A stretch of 29,962 nt of DNA from Ruminococcus sp. (GCA_023667165.1 JAMPAO010000006.1:26831-56792), one strand, 5' to 3'; positions 1-7,254 are shown, numbered from the stretch's first letter. Program-made: numbers and translations. The notes: a model not told the origin generated them from the sequence alone.

Positions 1-55
1 CCTATCCTGCCGGAGATCTCCGTACCCCGAAACGGTAGACTGCGGCGTCAACGCC
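1..55. repeat. 55-bp direct repeat, copy 1
   Basis: This 55-bp stretch is repeated without a mismatch at 156-210. It contains the 12-bp palindrome CGGAGATCTCCG. The copy begins at the first base of the window, so the repeat may be longer than can be seen. The bases between the copies (56-155) hold no gene; they are AT-rich and contain a 7-bp inverted repeat (AACTCGG at 110-116 and CCGAGTT at 149-155). Confidence 0.85.
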
Positions 56-155
56 AATGTTACCGTTCCGCCGTATATCATTACGGTAATTTATATATCT
101 CCTTAATATAACTCGGCAACGAAAATAATCAAATTACTTTCAAAGCTACCGAGTT

Positions 156-210
156 CCTATCCTGCCGGAGATCTCCGTACCCCGAAACGGTAGACTGCGG
201 CGTCAACGCC
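156..210. repeat. 55-bp direct repeat, copy 2, overlapping the GH16 stop codon
   Basis: This is the second exact copy of the repeat at 1-55. Its last eight bases (203-210) are the stop codon and final codons of the minus-strand GH16 gene, so the repeat reaches into coding sequence. It may be a mobile intergenic element or the trace of a duplication of the gene's 3' end; the sequence cannot distinguish these. Confidence 0.85.
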
Positions 211-1009
211 GCTTGTAAACCCTCACATAATCAACCATCATCTCATCGGGAAGCGTTTTCGGATCGGCAAGTCCCGTCCAACTTCCCGTTTCGGATGATA
301 TTTTTATGTATAAGGGTTCCCCGCAAACGCCTTCAGCCTCTTCCGCGCAGGTCCGCCATGTTTCTTTCCCGTCAATGTAAAATACATACTCCTCCTCCGT
401 CCAGAGCAGCCCGAATGTGTGATATTCCCCGTCGTAAACGTCGGCGTCCGTTATTTTTCCGAGAGCCTTGTGAGCCTTTCCGTAGCCGTCCCAGTTAAGA
501 GTATGCTGTATTTTTCCCTCGCCGCAGAAAGGCGATTCAAAAATATCTATCTCCGTACCGTCAACGCCGCCGTTTTCCTCGCTGACAACGCAGTCGTTCA
601 TAAGCCAGAATGCCGTCCAGTATCCGGGAACGGTGTTCACCGTGCAGCGTATCTCAAAGTAGCCGTATGCCTGTTCAAAAAGTCCCTTTGTCCTCACGCC
701 TCCGGACATATATTCCCCTCTGTACTTGTCATATTTCATACCGATAACAAGATTTCCTTTCCCGTCAAGGTAAGACATCTCATCTCTCCAGTAATTGTTC
801 CTGTCCTGTCTTTTCTGTTCGGGACATCTTTTCCACTTCGACCCGTCAAGCTCGCCGCCGTCGAAATCATCCTCGAAAACTATGATATAATCCTTGCCGT
901 CAACGGTTATTTCGTTCTTTAAGTCGTTATCACTTTCAACATTTTTTCCCGCCGCTGTTGAAACTGCCGTTAATACCGACATCAGAAAAGCGGCAATTTT
1001 CTTCCTCAT
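203..1009 (-). CDS. secreted glycoside hydrolase family 16 (beta-glucanase-like)
   Basis: Predicted secreted endo-beta-glucanase/galactanase-type enzyme of family GH16; the substrate cannot be told from sequence. The 268-residue protein starts with a signal peptide (basic MRKK, hydrophobic stretch to about residue 20, AxA-like STAAG). The family signature EIDIFE is at residues 153-158, with E153 the expected nucleophile and E158 the acid/base. An aromatic GYWTAFWLM strand (129-137) precedes it, as in other GH16 enzymes. The C-terminal strand MVDYVRVY is the usual end of the jelly-roll fold. There is no carbohydrate-binding module or anchor, so it is a minimal single-domain enzyme. GGAGG lies 9 bases before the ATG. 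A strong minus-strand promoter at 1154-1182, duplicated from a toxin-antitoxin-like locus, is the likely source of transcription. It stands alone, with no neighbouring sugar-use genes. Confidence 0.88.
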   Translation of the reverse strand: MRKKIAAFLMSVLTAVSTAAGKNVESDNDLKNEITVDGKDYIIVFEDDFDGGELDGSKWKRCPEQKRQDRNNYWRDEMSYLDGKGNLVIGMKYDKYRGEYMSGGVRTKGLFEQAYGYFEIRCTVNTVPGYWTAFWLMNDCVVSEENGGVDGTEIDIFESPFCGEGKIQHTLNWDGYGKAHKALGKITDADVYDGEYHTFGLLWTEEEYVFYIDGKETWRTCAEEAEGVCGEPLYIKISSETGSWTGLADPKTLPDEMMVDYVRVYKRR

Positions 1010-1077
1010 AAAAATTTACCTCCGGTTATAAATTACAAAATCGCAAAGCCTGTACATCAGCTTTACACCTTATAGGA

Positions 1078-1118
1078 ACGCCCCCGCAAATCAGTATTTT
1101 GCGGGGGCGTAATTTTTT
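1078..1118 (+). terminator. GC-rich hairpin (repeat A) with plus-strand T-run
   Basis: A 13-bp stem (1078-1090 with 1098-1110) and 7-base loop is followed on the plus strand by a run of T (1113-1118), the form of an intrinsic terminator. On the minus strand it sits in the leader of the GH16 transcript without a T-run, so it should be read through there. An almost identical hairpin is at 1413-1445. Confidence 0.7.
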
Positions 1119-1153
1119 GGTGAACATCAATGCTTCCTTTTCATCTGTATTAT

Positions 1154-1182
1154 ATTATACATCATCATCTCAAAATTGTCAA
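1154..1182 (-). promoter_or_regulatory. consensus sigma-A promoter toward the GH16 gene
   Basis: On the minus strand: TTGACA (1177-1182), 17-base spacer, TATAAT (1154-1159), a perfect match to the housekeeping consensus. The predicted start is near 1147, giving a leader of about 138 bases that includes the 1078-1110 hairpin before the GH16 start codon. Confidence 0.75.
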
Positions 1183-1214
1183 TATTCTGCGGCAATTTTT
1201 TTGATATACGATAA

Positions 1215-1244
1215 TTGACGCAGATCCCCATTATATGCTATAAA
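1215..1244 (+). promoter_or_regulatory. predicted promoter of the 27-aa peptide mRNA
   Basis: TTGACG (1215-1220), 18-base spacer, TATAAA (1239-1244). The start would be near 1251, placing the 1251-1272 hairpin at the very 5' end of the mRNA. This is weaker than the opposing antisense promoter, as is common in type I toxin-antitoxin loci. Confidence 0.5.
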
Positions 1245-1272
1245 AAAAATGCCGTAAGCAGTCCGCTTCGGC
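1242..1272 (-). terminator. intrinsic terminator of the antisense RNA
   Basis: Read on the minus strand, an 8-bp stem (GCCG/CGGC and AAGC/GCTT, one bulged base, loop of five) is followed directly by a run of eight T (plus-strand A run 1242-1249). It lies just upstream of the peptide ribosome binding site, so an RNA started at 1488-1516 would end after covering the whole peptide gene. On the plus strand the same hairpin would form the 5' end of the peptide mRNA. Confidence 0.7.
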
Positions 1273-1287
1273 GAGGAGGTGAAAAAT

Positions 1288-1371
1288 ATGATCACCTTTA
1301 TTATTTCTGTTGTATCGGGGATAACCTCATACTACATATGCAAGGTACTCGACGATCTGTTCAAAAGATAG
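1288..1371 (+). CDS. 27-aa hydrophobic peptide, candidate type I toxin
   Basis: The 27-residue peptide begins MITFIISVVSG and ends YYICKVLDDLFKR: a single hydrophobic stretch (about residues 3-18) followed by a charged tail, the usual layout of small membrane-acting type I toxins. A very strong ribosome binding site (GAGGAGGTG, ending seven bases before the ATG) makes translation likely. It has its own promoter-like sequence (1215-1244) and terminator (1413-1450) and is fully covered by a predicted antisense RNA. I do not recognise a named family with certainty; short peptides of this look, with a YYICK-like motif, occur in Clostridia as hypothetical proteins. Toxicity is inference from architecture only. 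Confidence 0.65.
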   Translation: MITFIISVVSGITSYYICKVLDDLFKR

Positions 1372-1412
1372 GTCAAAAGGAGAACCTGAGATTTGCCGTC
1401 TTCAAATAAGGC

Positions 1413-1450
1413 ACGCCCCCGCAAAGTCAGCTTTTGCGGGGGCGTAAATT
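1413..1450 (+). terminator. terminator hairpin of the peptide mRNA (repeat B)
   Basis: A 13-bp GC-rich stem (1413-1425 with 1433-1445) with a 7-base loop is followed by AAATTTTA. It is the counterpart of the hairpin at 1078-1110. The T-run is short, so termination depends mainly on the very stable stem. Confidence 0.65.
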
Positions 1451-1487
1451 TTAGGTGAATTTATGATCTCCTTTATTACCTAATTAT

Positions 1488-1516
1488 ATTATACACCTCA
1501 ATTATAAAAATGTCAA
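1488..1516 (-). promoter_or_regulatory. consensus sigma-A promoter of the antisense RNA
   Basis: Minus strand TTGACA (1511-1516), 17-base spacer, TATAAT (1488-1493), a perfect consensus. The start is expected near 1481, eighteen bases or so beyond the gyrA stop codon region. Confidence 0.75.
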
Positions 1517-1533
1517 TACCTTTTTTCAAATTT

Positions 1534-4104
1534 TTATTCTTCGCTTTCCTCGTCCTCCTCCGTATCATCCTCGGAAATTACCTCGTTTTTCTCTTCGGCG
1601 GCAGCCAGAGCCATTTCCTTTTCAAGCTCATCCTCGCCGGGCTGCTCTATTTTCTCCGTCTGCGCCTCTTCGTCATGCTCGGCTCTGGTAAAGGAAACTA
1701 CCCTGTCGCCGCCGGAAATTCTCATCAACCTGACTCCGCCCGCGTATCTACCCATTATTCTTATATCACAGGCTCTTATTCTGATAATAACTCCGTCCGT
1801 TGCGATCATAATGATATCGTCGTCCTCGTCCACTATCTTTATGCCGCATACAACGCCCTTTTCCCCGTTAGTCTTATAATTGAGCAGACCGTAGCCTCCT
1901 CTTTTCTGAATGCGGTAATCCTCCAGCTTTACTCTCCGTCCGTATCCCTTGTCGCTTACCGTAAGAACGGACGCTCCCTCTCTTACCCGCGCCATGGAAA
2001 CCACGCAGTCGTTTTCTCTCAGCTTTATCACCTTAACGCCGTGAGCGCTTCTGCTCATGGGACGAATATCCGTTTCCTCCACTCTGATGGCATAACCGTT
2101 CCTTGTGGCGACAATTACCTGAGCCTTGCCCTCGGTAAGCCTTACGCCGGCTATCTCGTCGCCCTCGTCCAGACCTACTGCCCTAAGTCCGTTTTTCCTT
2201 ACGTTCTTATAAGCCGAAAGGGGAGTGCGTTTGATCTTGCCATTCTTTGTTACCATGATAATGTACTTGCCCTCGCCGTAATCGGAGGTCTTGAGCATAG
2301 CCGCTATCTTCTCGTCCTCCGAAAGAGGAAGCATATTGATAATGTTAGTTCCTCTCGACTGCTTTGAGCCTTCCGCTATCTCATAGCATTTGAGCTTGTA
2401 CATAATGCCCTTGTTCGTGATAAAAAGAACGTCGTCGTGAGAAGAGGATATAAACATTTCGCTGACGAAATCCTCTTCCCTCTGCTTCACAGCCGAAACT
2501 CCCTTTCCGCCGCGCTTCTGGGTCTTGTATTCGCTTACGGGCTGACGCTTTATATATCCCACGTCCGTAAGAGTGACCACGCAGTCCTCCACGGGAATAA
2601 GATCCTCCACGTCCACCTCTCCGCTGACGTTTTCTATGTTTGTCTTTCTTTCGTCGCCGAATTTTTTCTTTATCTCCTCCAGCTCTTCCGCGATTATCTC
2701 AAGCACCCTTTCACGGTTTCCGAGAATTTCCCTCAGCTCGCCGATCTTGACCGTAAGCTCCGCCAGCTCGTCGTCTATCTTCTTCCTCTCCATGTTGGAA
2801 AGCTGATACATTCTCATCTGGGCGATAGCCTCCGCCTGAGCGTCGGACAGACCGAAGCGTTCCATGAGCCTGCTCTTTATCTCGCCGATATTTTCAGACG
2901 TGCGGCATATCCTTATGACCTCTTCAATATTCTCCGCCGCAACGACCATACCCTCCAGGATATGCGCCCTTGCCTCGGCTTTTTCCAGATCGAACCGAGT
3001 TCTCCTGCGGATAACGTCCGTCTGGAAATCAATGTACTCCGTTATCATCTGCTTCAGAGTAAGTATCTTCGGCTCTCCCTTAACAAGAGCAAGCATAATA
3101 ACGCTCACAGTGTCCTGAAGCTGCGTATACTGATACAAACGGTTGAGGACCACCTGCGGCACAGCGTCCTTTTTAAGCTCTATCACCACTCTTACCGCAT
3201 TGTCCTTGTCCGACTCGTCCCTCACCGCGTGAATACCGTCGATGCGTTTTTCCTTGGCAAGCTCGGCGATATTTTCTATCATTCTCTTCTTGTTTACCAT
3301 GTAAGGGATCTCTTTAATGATAATGCAGGTCCTGTTCCTTATATCCTCTATGTCGGCTTTGCCCCGCAGAATTATCCTGCCCCTGCCCGTGGCGTAAGCC
3401 GCCCTTATGCCGGAGCGTCCCATAATGGTGCCGCCCGTGGGGAAATCCGGACCCTTTATGTGTTCCATTATCTCATCAAGGCTGCACTCGGGATTTTTCA
3501 TCACCAGATCCACAGCGCCTATGACCTCCGTCAGATTATGAGGAGGGATATTCGTAGCCATGCCCACGGCAATGCCCACCGAGCCGTTTACCAGCAGGTT
3601 CGGAAAACGGGATGGCAGGACCACAGGCTCTTTAAGTCTGTCGTCGTAGTTTGTGGTGTAATCTATAGTGTCCTTGTTGATGTCCGTGAGCATCTCCAAG
3701 GTCATTTTTCCCATTCTCGCCTCGGTATAACGGTAAGCGGCGGGAGGATCGCCGTCGATCGAACCGAAATTTCCGTGACCGTCCACCAAAGGATAACGAA
3801 GAGAAAAATCCTGCGCCAGTCTTACCAGAGCGTCGTAAACCGAAGCGTCGCCGTGAGGGTGGTACCTGCCCAGTACAGAACCGACCGTATCGGCGCATTT
3901 CCTGTATTCCTTGTCGGGAGTAAGACCGTTCTCGTGCATGGTGTAAAGGATACGCCTGTGAACGGGCTTAAGACCGTCCCTGACGTCCGGCAGCGCACGG
4001 GAAACTATTACCGACATTGAATAAGCAAGGAAGGATTCTCTCATTTCCTTTTCAATATCTCTTCTTACAAATTTGCTGTTTAAGCTGAAAACATCGTCTG
4101 ACAA
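1534..4104 (-). CDS. gyrA: DNA gyrase subunit A
   Basis: Breakage-reunion subunit of gyrase (A2B2), which introduces negative supercoils. The 856-residue protein has the normal bacterial length. The catalytic tyrosine is Y126 in RYTEARM. The quinolone-resistance-determining region reads HPHGDASVYD (82-91): the position equivalent to E. coli Ser83 is Ala87, while the Asp87 equivalent (D91) is kept. The C-terminal beta-pinwheel carries the GyrA box QKRGGKG at about residue 530 and a second degenerate QKRGGYG. The last 50 residues are a strongly acidic tail (EEDEESEE end), typical of regulatory GyrA tails. It is the last gene of the minus-strand replication cluster, separated from gyrB by a YcxB-like gene. 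The upstream gap contains a GGTAAGA-type heptad repeat (4131-4155). Confidence 0.98.
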   Translation of the reverse strand: MSDDVFSLNSKFVRRDIEKEMRESFLAYSMSVIVSRALPDVRDGLKPVHRRILYTMHENGLTPDKEYRKCADTVGSVLGRYHPHGDASVYDALVRLAQDFSLRYPLVDGHGNFGSIDGDPPAAYRYTEARMGKMTLEMLTDINKDTIDYTTNYDDRLKEPVVLPSRFPNLLVNGSVGIAVGMATNIPPHNLTEVIGAVDLVMKNPECSLDEIMEHIKGPDFPTGGTIMGRSGIRAAYATGRGRIILRGKADIEDIRNRTCIIIKEIPYMVNKKRMIENIAELAKEKRIDGIHAVRDESDKDNAVRVVIELKKDAVPQVVLNRLYQYTQLQDTVSVIMLALVKGEPKILTLKQMITEYIDFQTDVIRRRTRFDLEKAEARAHILEGMVVAAENIEEVIRICRTSENIGEIKSRLMERFGLSDAQAEAIAQMRMYQLSNMERKKIDDELAELTVKIGELREILGNRERVLEIIAEELEEIKKKFGDERKTNIENVSGEVDVEDLIPVEDCVVTLTDVGYIKRQPVSEYKTQKRGGKGVSAVKQREEDFVSEMFISSSHDDVLFITNKGIMYKLKCYEIAEGSKQSRGTNIINMLPLSEDEKIAAMLKTSDYGEGKYIIMVTKNGKIKRTPLSAYKNVRKNGLRAVGLDEGDEIAGVRLTEGKAQVIVATRNGYAIRVEETDIRPMSRSAHGVKVIKLRENDCVVSMARVREGASVLTVSDKGYGRRVKLEDYRIQKRGGYGLLNYKTNGEKGVVCGIKIVDEDDDIIMIATDGVIIRIRACDIRIMGRYAGGVRLMRISGGDRVVSFTRAEHDEEAQTEKIEQPGEDELEKEMALAAAEEKNEVISEDDTEEDEESEE

Positions 4105-4130
4105 AACAAAACACTCCTATTAGAGGTAAG

Positions 4131-4155
4131 AAATTTGAGAGGTAAGAGGTAAGAT
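4131..4155. repeat. heptad-type simple repeat upstream of gyrA
   Basis: AGAGGTAAGA-like units recur three times on the plus strand. Read in the gyrA direction this is the TTACCTC heptad motif, which also appears at 4950-4974, 8648-8694 (TTGCTTC variant) and 19278-19311. Confidence 0.6.
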
Positions 4156-4241
4156 GATTTTCCCTTTATTTTAACTTCAATTTCCGCCCGTTTTTTTGAA
4201 AACCGTTTATTGATATAAGGGATCAATATCCGTATGACCGC

Positions 4242-4901
4242 CTACTTATCGCTGACCTTGTACCTTATTCCCATAATATTTGAAAGCCTGTTTTTTATAT
4301 CCATGCATTCATATGGCTTAAAGGCTGATTTCGGGATAAAGAAAACATTGAATTTCTTCACATATACAATAAACATATCCGGACAATCAACAATTTCAAC
4401 AATGCCGTTGTCAAGATGGATAATGGTCGCAGGAGGAGCGTCATCCTCCTCCGTTTCTTCCTTTTTCTCCTCCTTGTCCTTTTCCTCGTCCTCCTCCGAA
4501 ATATACTCGTCGTATAATAAAGTAAGAACTAACTTATTTGTATAAAATTCCGCCCTGTAAACAGCCTCCTGTTTTTCCTCCAGGCTTTTTTCAAGGTTTT
4601 TGAAAGTATTCCGAGGGCGCATAAGCATATAAACTCCCAGAACAACGCATACAACGATAAGCAGCACGGAAAACGAGATATCCTTTCCCTCTTCCGCCGC
4701 AAAAATGCTTACCGCCTGTGTAATTATAGCCAGAACCACCAAGGTCAGTTGTACGGCTACCGATTTGTAAGCGTATTTTTTCTGAAATATCCCGAATCCT
4801 TTAAGGATATCGGATTTTTCGTTTTTATATTCGCCCGCCGCCAGCAGCTCCTCGTATGAGTTCCTGCCGCCGTCGTAAATATCATCGTCTAAGATCGACA
4901 A
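4242..4901 (-). CDS. YcxB-like membrane protein between gyrB and gyrA
   Basis: The 219-residue protein has two adjacent transmembrane segments (about residues 47-68 and 76-93), and then a soluble domain. The soluble part begins like a YcxB family beta-rich domain (TNKLVLTLLYDEYI), is interrupted by a highly acidic/lysine-rich stretch of about 25 residues (EEDEEKDKEEKKEETEEDD), and resumes with TIIHLDNGIVEIVDCPDMFIVYV and the diagnostic FFIPKSAF. The last phrase, in which a membrane-anchored domain is followed by F-x-IPK, is typical of the YcxB-like C-terminal domain. Function is unknown for the family. It is co-directional with gyrB and gyrA and probably in the same transcription unit. The 77-bp gap to gyrB contains a copy of a composite repeat (4931-4976). 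Confidence 0.7.
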   Translation of the reverse strand: MSILDDDIYDGGRNSYEELLAAGEYKNEKSDILKGFGIFQKKYAYKSVAVQLTLVVLAIITQAVSIFAAEEGKDISFSVLLIVVCVVLGVYMLMRPRNTFKNLEKSLEEKQEAVYRAEFYTNKLVLTLLYDEYISEEDEEKDKEEKKEETEEDDAPPATIIHLDNGIVEIVDCPDMFIVYVKKFNVFFIPKSAFKPYECMDIKNRLSNIMGIRYKVSDK

Positions 4902-4930
4902 ACCTAAAGATCACCCTTTCCGCCGAAGCT

Positions 4931-4976
4931 ATCAAGCCGCAGGCTTGATCTTCTTACATCTTACTTCTTACCTCTA
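4931..4976 (+). repeat. composite repeat: CAAGCC hairpin plus TTACTTC heptads, copy 1
   Basis: ATCAAGCCGCAGGCTTG forms a perfect 6-bp stem with a 3-base loop and is followed on the same strand by tandem heptads (TTACATC, TTACTTC, TTACCTC). The same two-part arrangement and orientation recur at 19257-19311 upstream of an unrelated gene, so this is a dispersed element and not part of the gyrase operon. Confidence 0.7.
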
Positions 4977-4978
4977 AA

Positions 4979-6931
4979 TCATATATCGAGGTTTTGGACA
5001 TACTTAGCGTTTTTCTCAATAAATTCCCTTCTCGGCTCGACCTTGTCCCCCATAAGTATGGTGAATATCTCGTCCGCCTTAGCCGCGTCCTCCAGCTCCA
5101 CCCTGAGCATGGTTCTTGTTTCGGGGTTCATGGTAGTTTCCCAAAGCTGCTCCGGATCCATCTCTCCAAGACCCTTGTACCGCTGAACGTTCATCTTGCC
5201 CTCTCCGTCGGCGGACAGCTCGTTTATATACATATCTCTTTCCTCGTCGGAAAAAGCGTACTTCGCCACTTCCTTTTTGCCCTTTTTCTTCGATACCTTG
5301 AAAAGAGGAGGCTGGGCAATGTAAATATTGCCGTTTGTAATAAGATCTCTCATGTATCTGAAAAAGAAAGTCAGCAGCAGCGTCCTTATGTGAGAGCCGT
5401 CAACGTCCGCGTCGGCCATGATGATCACCTTGCCGTAGCGCAGCTTTTCTATGTTGAAATCCTCGCCGATGGAGGTACCGAGAGCCGCCACCACAGGCAT
5501 CAGCTTTTCATTGCCGTACACCTTGTCAATGCGCGCCTTTTCCACGTTGAGCATTTTTCCCCAAAGCGGAAGAATGGCTTGATACCTTGCGTTTCTTCCC
5601 TGCTTTGCCGAGCCTCCCGCAGAATCTCCCTCCACGATGTAAAGCTCCGTAAGAGTGTTGTCCTTGTCGTAGCAGTCGGATAATTTTCCCGGCAGAGAAG
5701 CGCTGTCCATTGCGGATTTTCTCCGTGCGGTTTCCCTTGCCTTTTTTGCCGCCTCTCTTGCCTTTTGAGCGTTTACGGCTTTGTCGAAAACGAGCCGCGC
5801 CTGTTCGGGATTTTCCTCCATGTAGCACATCAGCTTTTCGTTTACGATATCCTCTATCATCGGGCGCACTTCCGGATTACCCAAACGTCCCTTTGTCTGT
5901 CCCTCAAATTCGCAGTCTGTGAGCTTTACGGAAATGATCGCCGTAAGACCTTCTCTCACGTCGTCGCCTACCAGCTTGTCCGCGTTGTCCTTTATCAGAT
6001 TGAATTTCTTTCCGTACTCGTTTATGACCTTGGTAAGAGCGTTCTTGAATCCGTTTTCGTGAGTGCCGCCGTCAACGGTGTGAATATTGTTGGCGAACGA
6101 GCGTATATCCTCGTTGTAGGAATCGTTCCACTGCAAAGCTATCTCCGCCGCGGAATCTCCCTTTGTCCCGCTTAAATATATCACCCTGTCCGAAAGGGGA
6201 TCCAGTCCCTTTACCGTGTGTATATGCTCAACGAACTGTCTTATTCCCCCCTCGTAATGGAGAGTTTCCGACTGTATGTTATCATCGTCCCGCAGATCTG
6301 AAAAGACTATTTTCACGCCCGCGTTCAGAAATGCCTGCTCTCTCAGTCTTTTCAGCAGCACCTCGTATTCGTAAACGGTAGTTTCCGTAAATATTTCGGG
6401 ATCCGCCTTAAATTTAACGCACGTACCCTTTTCGGAGGTCTTTCCGATTATTTTTATTTCCTCGTCGTATTTGCCGCCGCCGTAAAATTTCTGATAATAT
6501 ATGTTTTCCCCGTCCTTTACCGTAAGCTCCAGCCATTCGGAAAGGGCGTTTACAACGGACGCGCCCACGCCGTGAAGTCCTCCCGCGACCTTATATCCGC
6601 CGCCGCCGAACTTTCCTCCCGCGTGCAGGATCGTATATACCACCGTAGCTGCGGAAATGCCCTCCTTAGGGTGAATACCCACCGGAATGCCTCTTCCGTT
6701 GTCGCTTACTTCTATAACGTCGTCCTTTAATATATTCACCTTTATTTCCGTGCAGTATCCCGCAAGAGCCTCGTCTATAGCGTTGTCCACTATCTCGTAA
6801 ACAAGGTGATGAAGTCCCCTCGGACCCGTAGAGCCGATGTACATACCCGGTCTTTTTCTGACCGCTTCCAGACCCTCCAGTACCTGTATCTGACTTTCGT
6901 CGTAATTGCTATCGTTTTTGATATCTGACAT
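4979..6931 (-). CDS. gyrB: DNA gyrase subunit B
   Basis: ATPase subunit of gyrase. The 650-residue protein is full length for the Firmicute type, lacking the insert of proteobacterial GyrB. GHKL ATPase residues are visible: E46 and N50 in YEIVDNAIDEA, D77-G81 in SDNGRG, and the ATP-lid GGLHGVGAS at 117-125. The TOPRIM domain has EGDSAGGSA (434-442) and the metal-binding DADVDG (507-512). The protein ends with the conserved REFIEKNAKYVQNLDI. It starts with ATG at 6931, 53 bases downstream of remB, in the minus-strand dnaA-gyrA series. Confidence 0.98.
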   Translation of the reverse strand: MSDIKNDSNYDESQIQVLEGLEAVRKRPGMYIGSTGPRGLHHLVYEIVDNAIDEALAGYCTEIKVNILKDDVIEVSDNGRGIPVGIHPKEGISAATVVYTILHAGGKFGGGGYKVAGGLHGVGASVVNALSEWLELTVKDGENIYYQKFYGGGKYDEEIKIIGKTSEKGTCVKFKADPEIFTETTVYEYEVLLKRLREQAFLNAGVKIVFSDLRDDDNIQSETLHYEGGIRQFVEHIHTVKGLDPLSDRVIYLSGTKGDSAAEIALQWNDSYNEDIRSFANNIHTVDGGTHENGFKNALTKVINEYGKKFNLIKDNADKLVGDDVREGLTAIISVKLTDCEFEGQTKGRLGNPEVRPMIEDIVNEKLMCYMEENPEQARLVFDKAVNAQKAREAAKKARETARRKSAMDSASLPGKLSDCYDKDNTLTELYIVEGDSAGGSAKQGRNARYQAILPLWGKMLNVEKARIDKVYGNEKLMPVVAALGTSIGEDFNIEKLRYGKVIIMADADVDGSHIRTLLLTFFFRYMRDLITNGNIYIAQPPLFKVSKKKGKKEVAKYAFSDEERDMYINELSADGEGKMNVQRYKGLGEMDPEQLWETTMNPETRTMLRVELEDAAKADEIFTILMGDKVEPRREFIEKNAKYVQNLDI

Positions 6932-6984
6932 AAAACCGAACCATCCTTATCAAATTATACTTATCGTAATATATAAAATATTAT

Positions 6985-7251
6985 TTACTTAAAGTTATAT
7001 TTATTGACCCCGCATCTTTTTGATATCGTAGCGGGGGACACCGCAGAGATAAAAACTCTTTCCTTTTCATCTCTCACAGTCACCGTAAACGACCGAGGCA
7101 TATCATAGGAAACATAAACGGCAGACTTTCTTTTCCCCGCCGCCGCAAGGTAATCCCTGGTTGTCCTGCCCACGGAGGTATTTTCAATATCGAAAACACC
7201 TATAATATCGCACGATCTGACAGCCGTGCCGTTGCCCAGATGAATATACAG
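6985..7251 (-). CDS. remB: RemB/YaaB-like DUF370 protein with an apparent CTG start
   Basis: The 88-residue protein belongs to the DUF370 family (YaaB/RemB of Bacillus, a regulator of extracellular-matrix genes encoded in the same recF-gyrB interval). The conserved N-terminus YIHLGNGTAVRSCDIIGVFDIE lies upstream of the nearest ordinary start codon: an internal GTG at 7173 would remove it. The only codon placed to begin this segment is CTG at 7251-7249. The codon before it is AAG and the one before that is the recF stop codon TAA in the same frame. An AAGGAGG-like site formed by the last recF codons sits about 8 bases before the CTG. Initiation is thus probably by translational coupling from recF on a CTG codon. 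The position (recF-yaaB-gyrB) is classical. The DNA-binding core and the tail SPATISKRCGVNKYN look normal. Confidence 0.82.
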   Translation of the reverse strand: MYIHLGNGTAVRSCDIIGVFDIENTSVGRTTRDYLAAAGKRKSAVYVSYDMPRSFTVTVRDEKERVFISAVSPATISKRCGVNKYNFK

Positions 7252-7254
7252 CTT

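Larger units (their letters stand above)
1078..1182 (-). repeat. 105-bp hairpin-promoter repeat, copy A
   Basis: Hairpin plus minus-strand promoter, aligned end to end with 1413-1517 (same hairpin arms, same spacing to TATAAT and TTGACA). The loops and intervening bases differ, so this is an old duplication. Copy B belongs to the small-peptide locus; copy A has no recognisable peptide gene beside it and instead precedes the GH16 gene. Confidence 0.8.
1243..1481 (-). ncRNA. putative antisense RNA antitoxin (about 240 nt)
   Basis: Inferred from a perfect minus-strand promoter (1488-1516) and a minus-strand intrinsic terminator (1242-1272). The RNA would be complementary to the entire 27-aa peptide gene, its ribosome binding site and its terminator hairpin. 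Size and layout resemble RatA, the antisense antitoxin of Bacillus subtilis txpA, although RatA overlaps only the 3' part of its target. Read-through from gyrA, which ends at 1534 on the same strand, could add to it. No expression evidence is available. Confidence 0.6.
1413..1517 (-). repeat. 105-bp hairpin-promoter repeat, copy B
   Basis: Partner of copy A at 1078-1182. It holds the peptide-mRNA terminator on the plus strand and the antisense-RNA promoter on the minus strand. Confidence 0.8.

Noticed and set aside
1215..1409. 64-codon plus-strand frame overlapping the 27-aa peptide
   Set aside because: It uses a different frame, has no ribosome binding site, and crosses the promoter and hairpin; the 27-aa frame has the strong ribosome binding site.
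2437..4020. Long open frame of 527 codons on the plus strand inside gyrA
   Set aside because: It lies wholly opposite the gyrA coding sequence, has no ribosome binding site and resembles no protein; it reflects codon use on the other strand.
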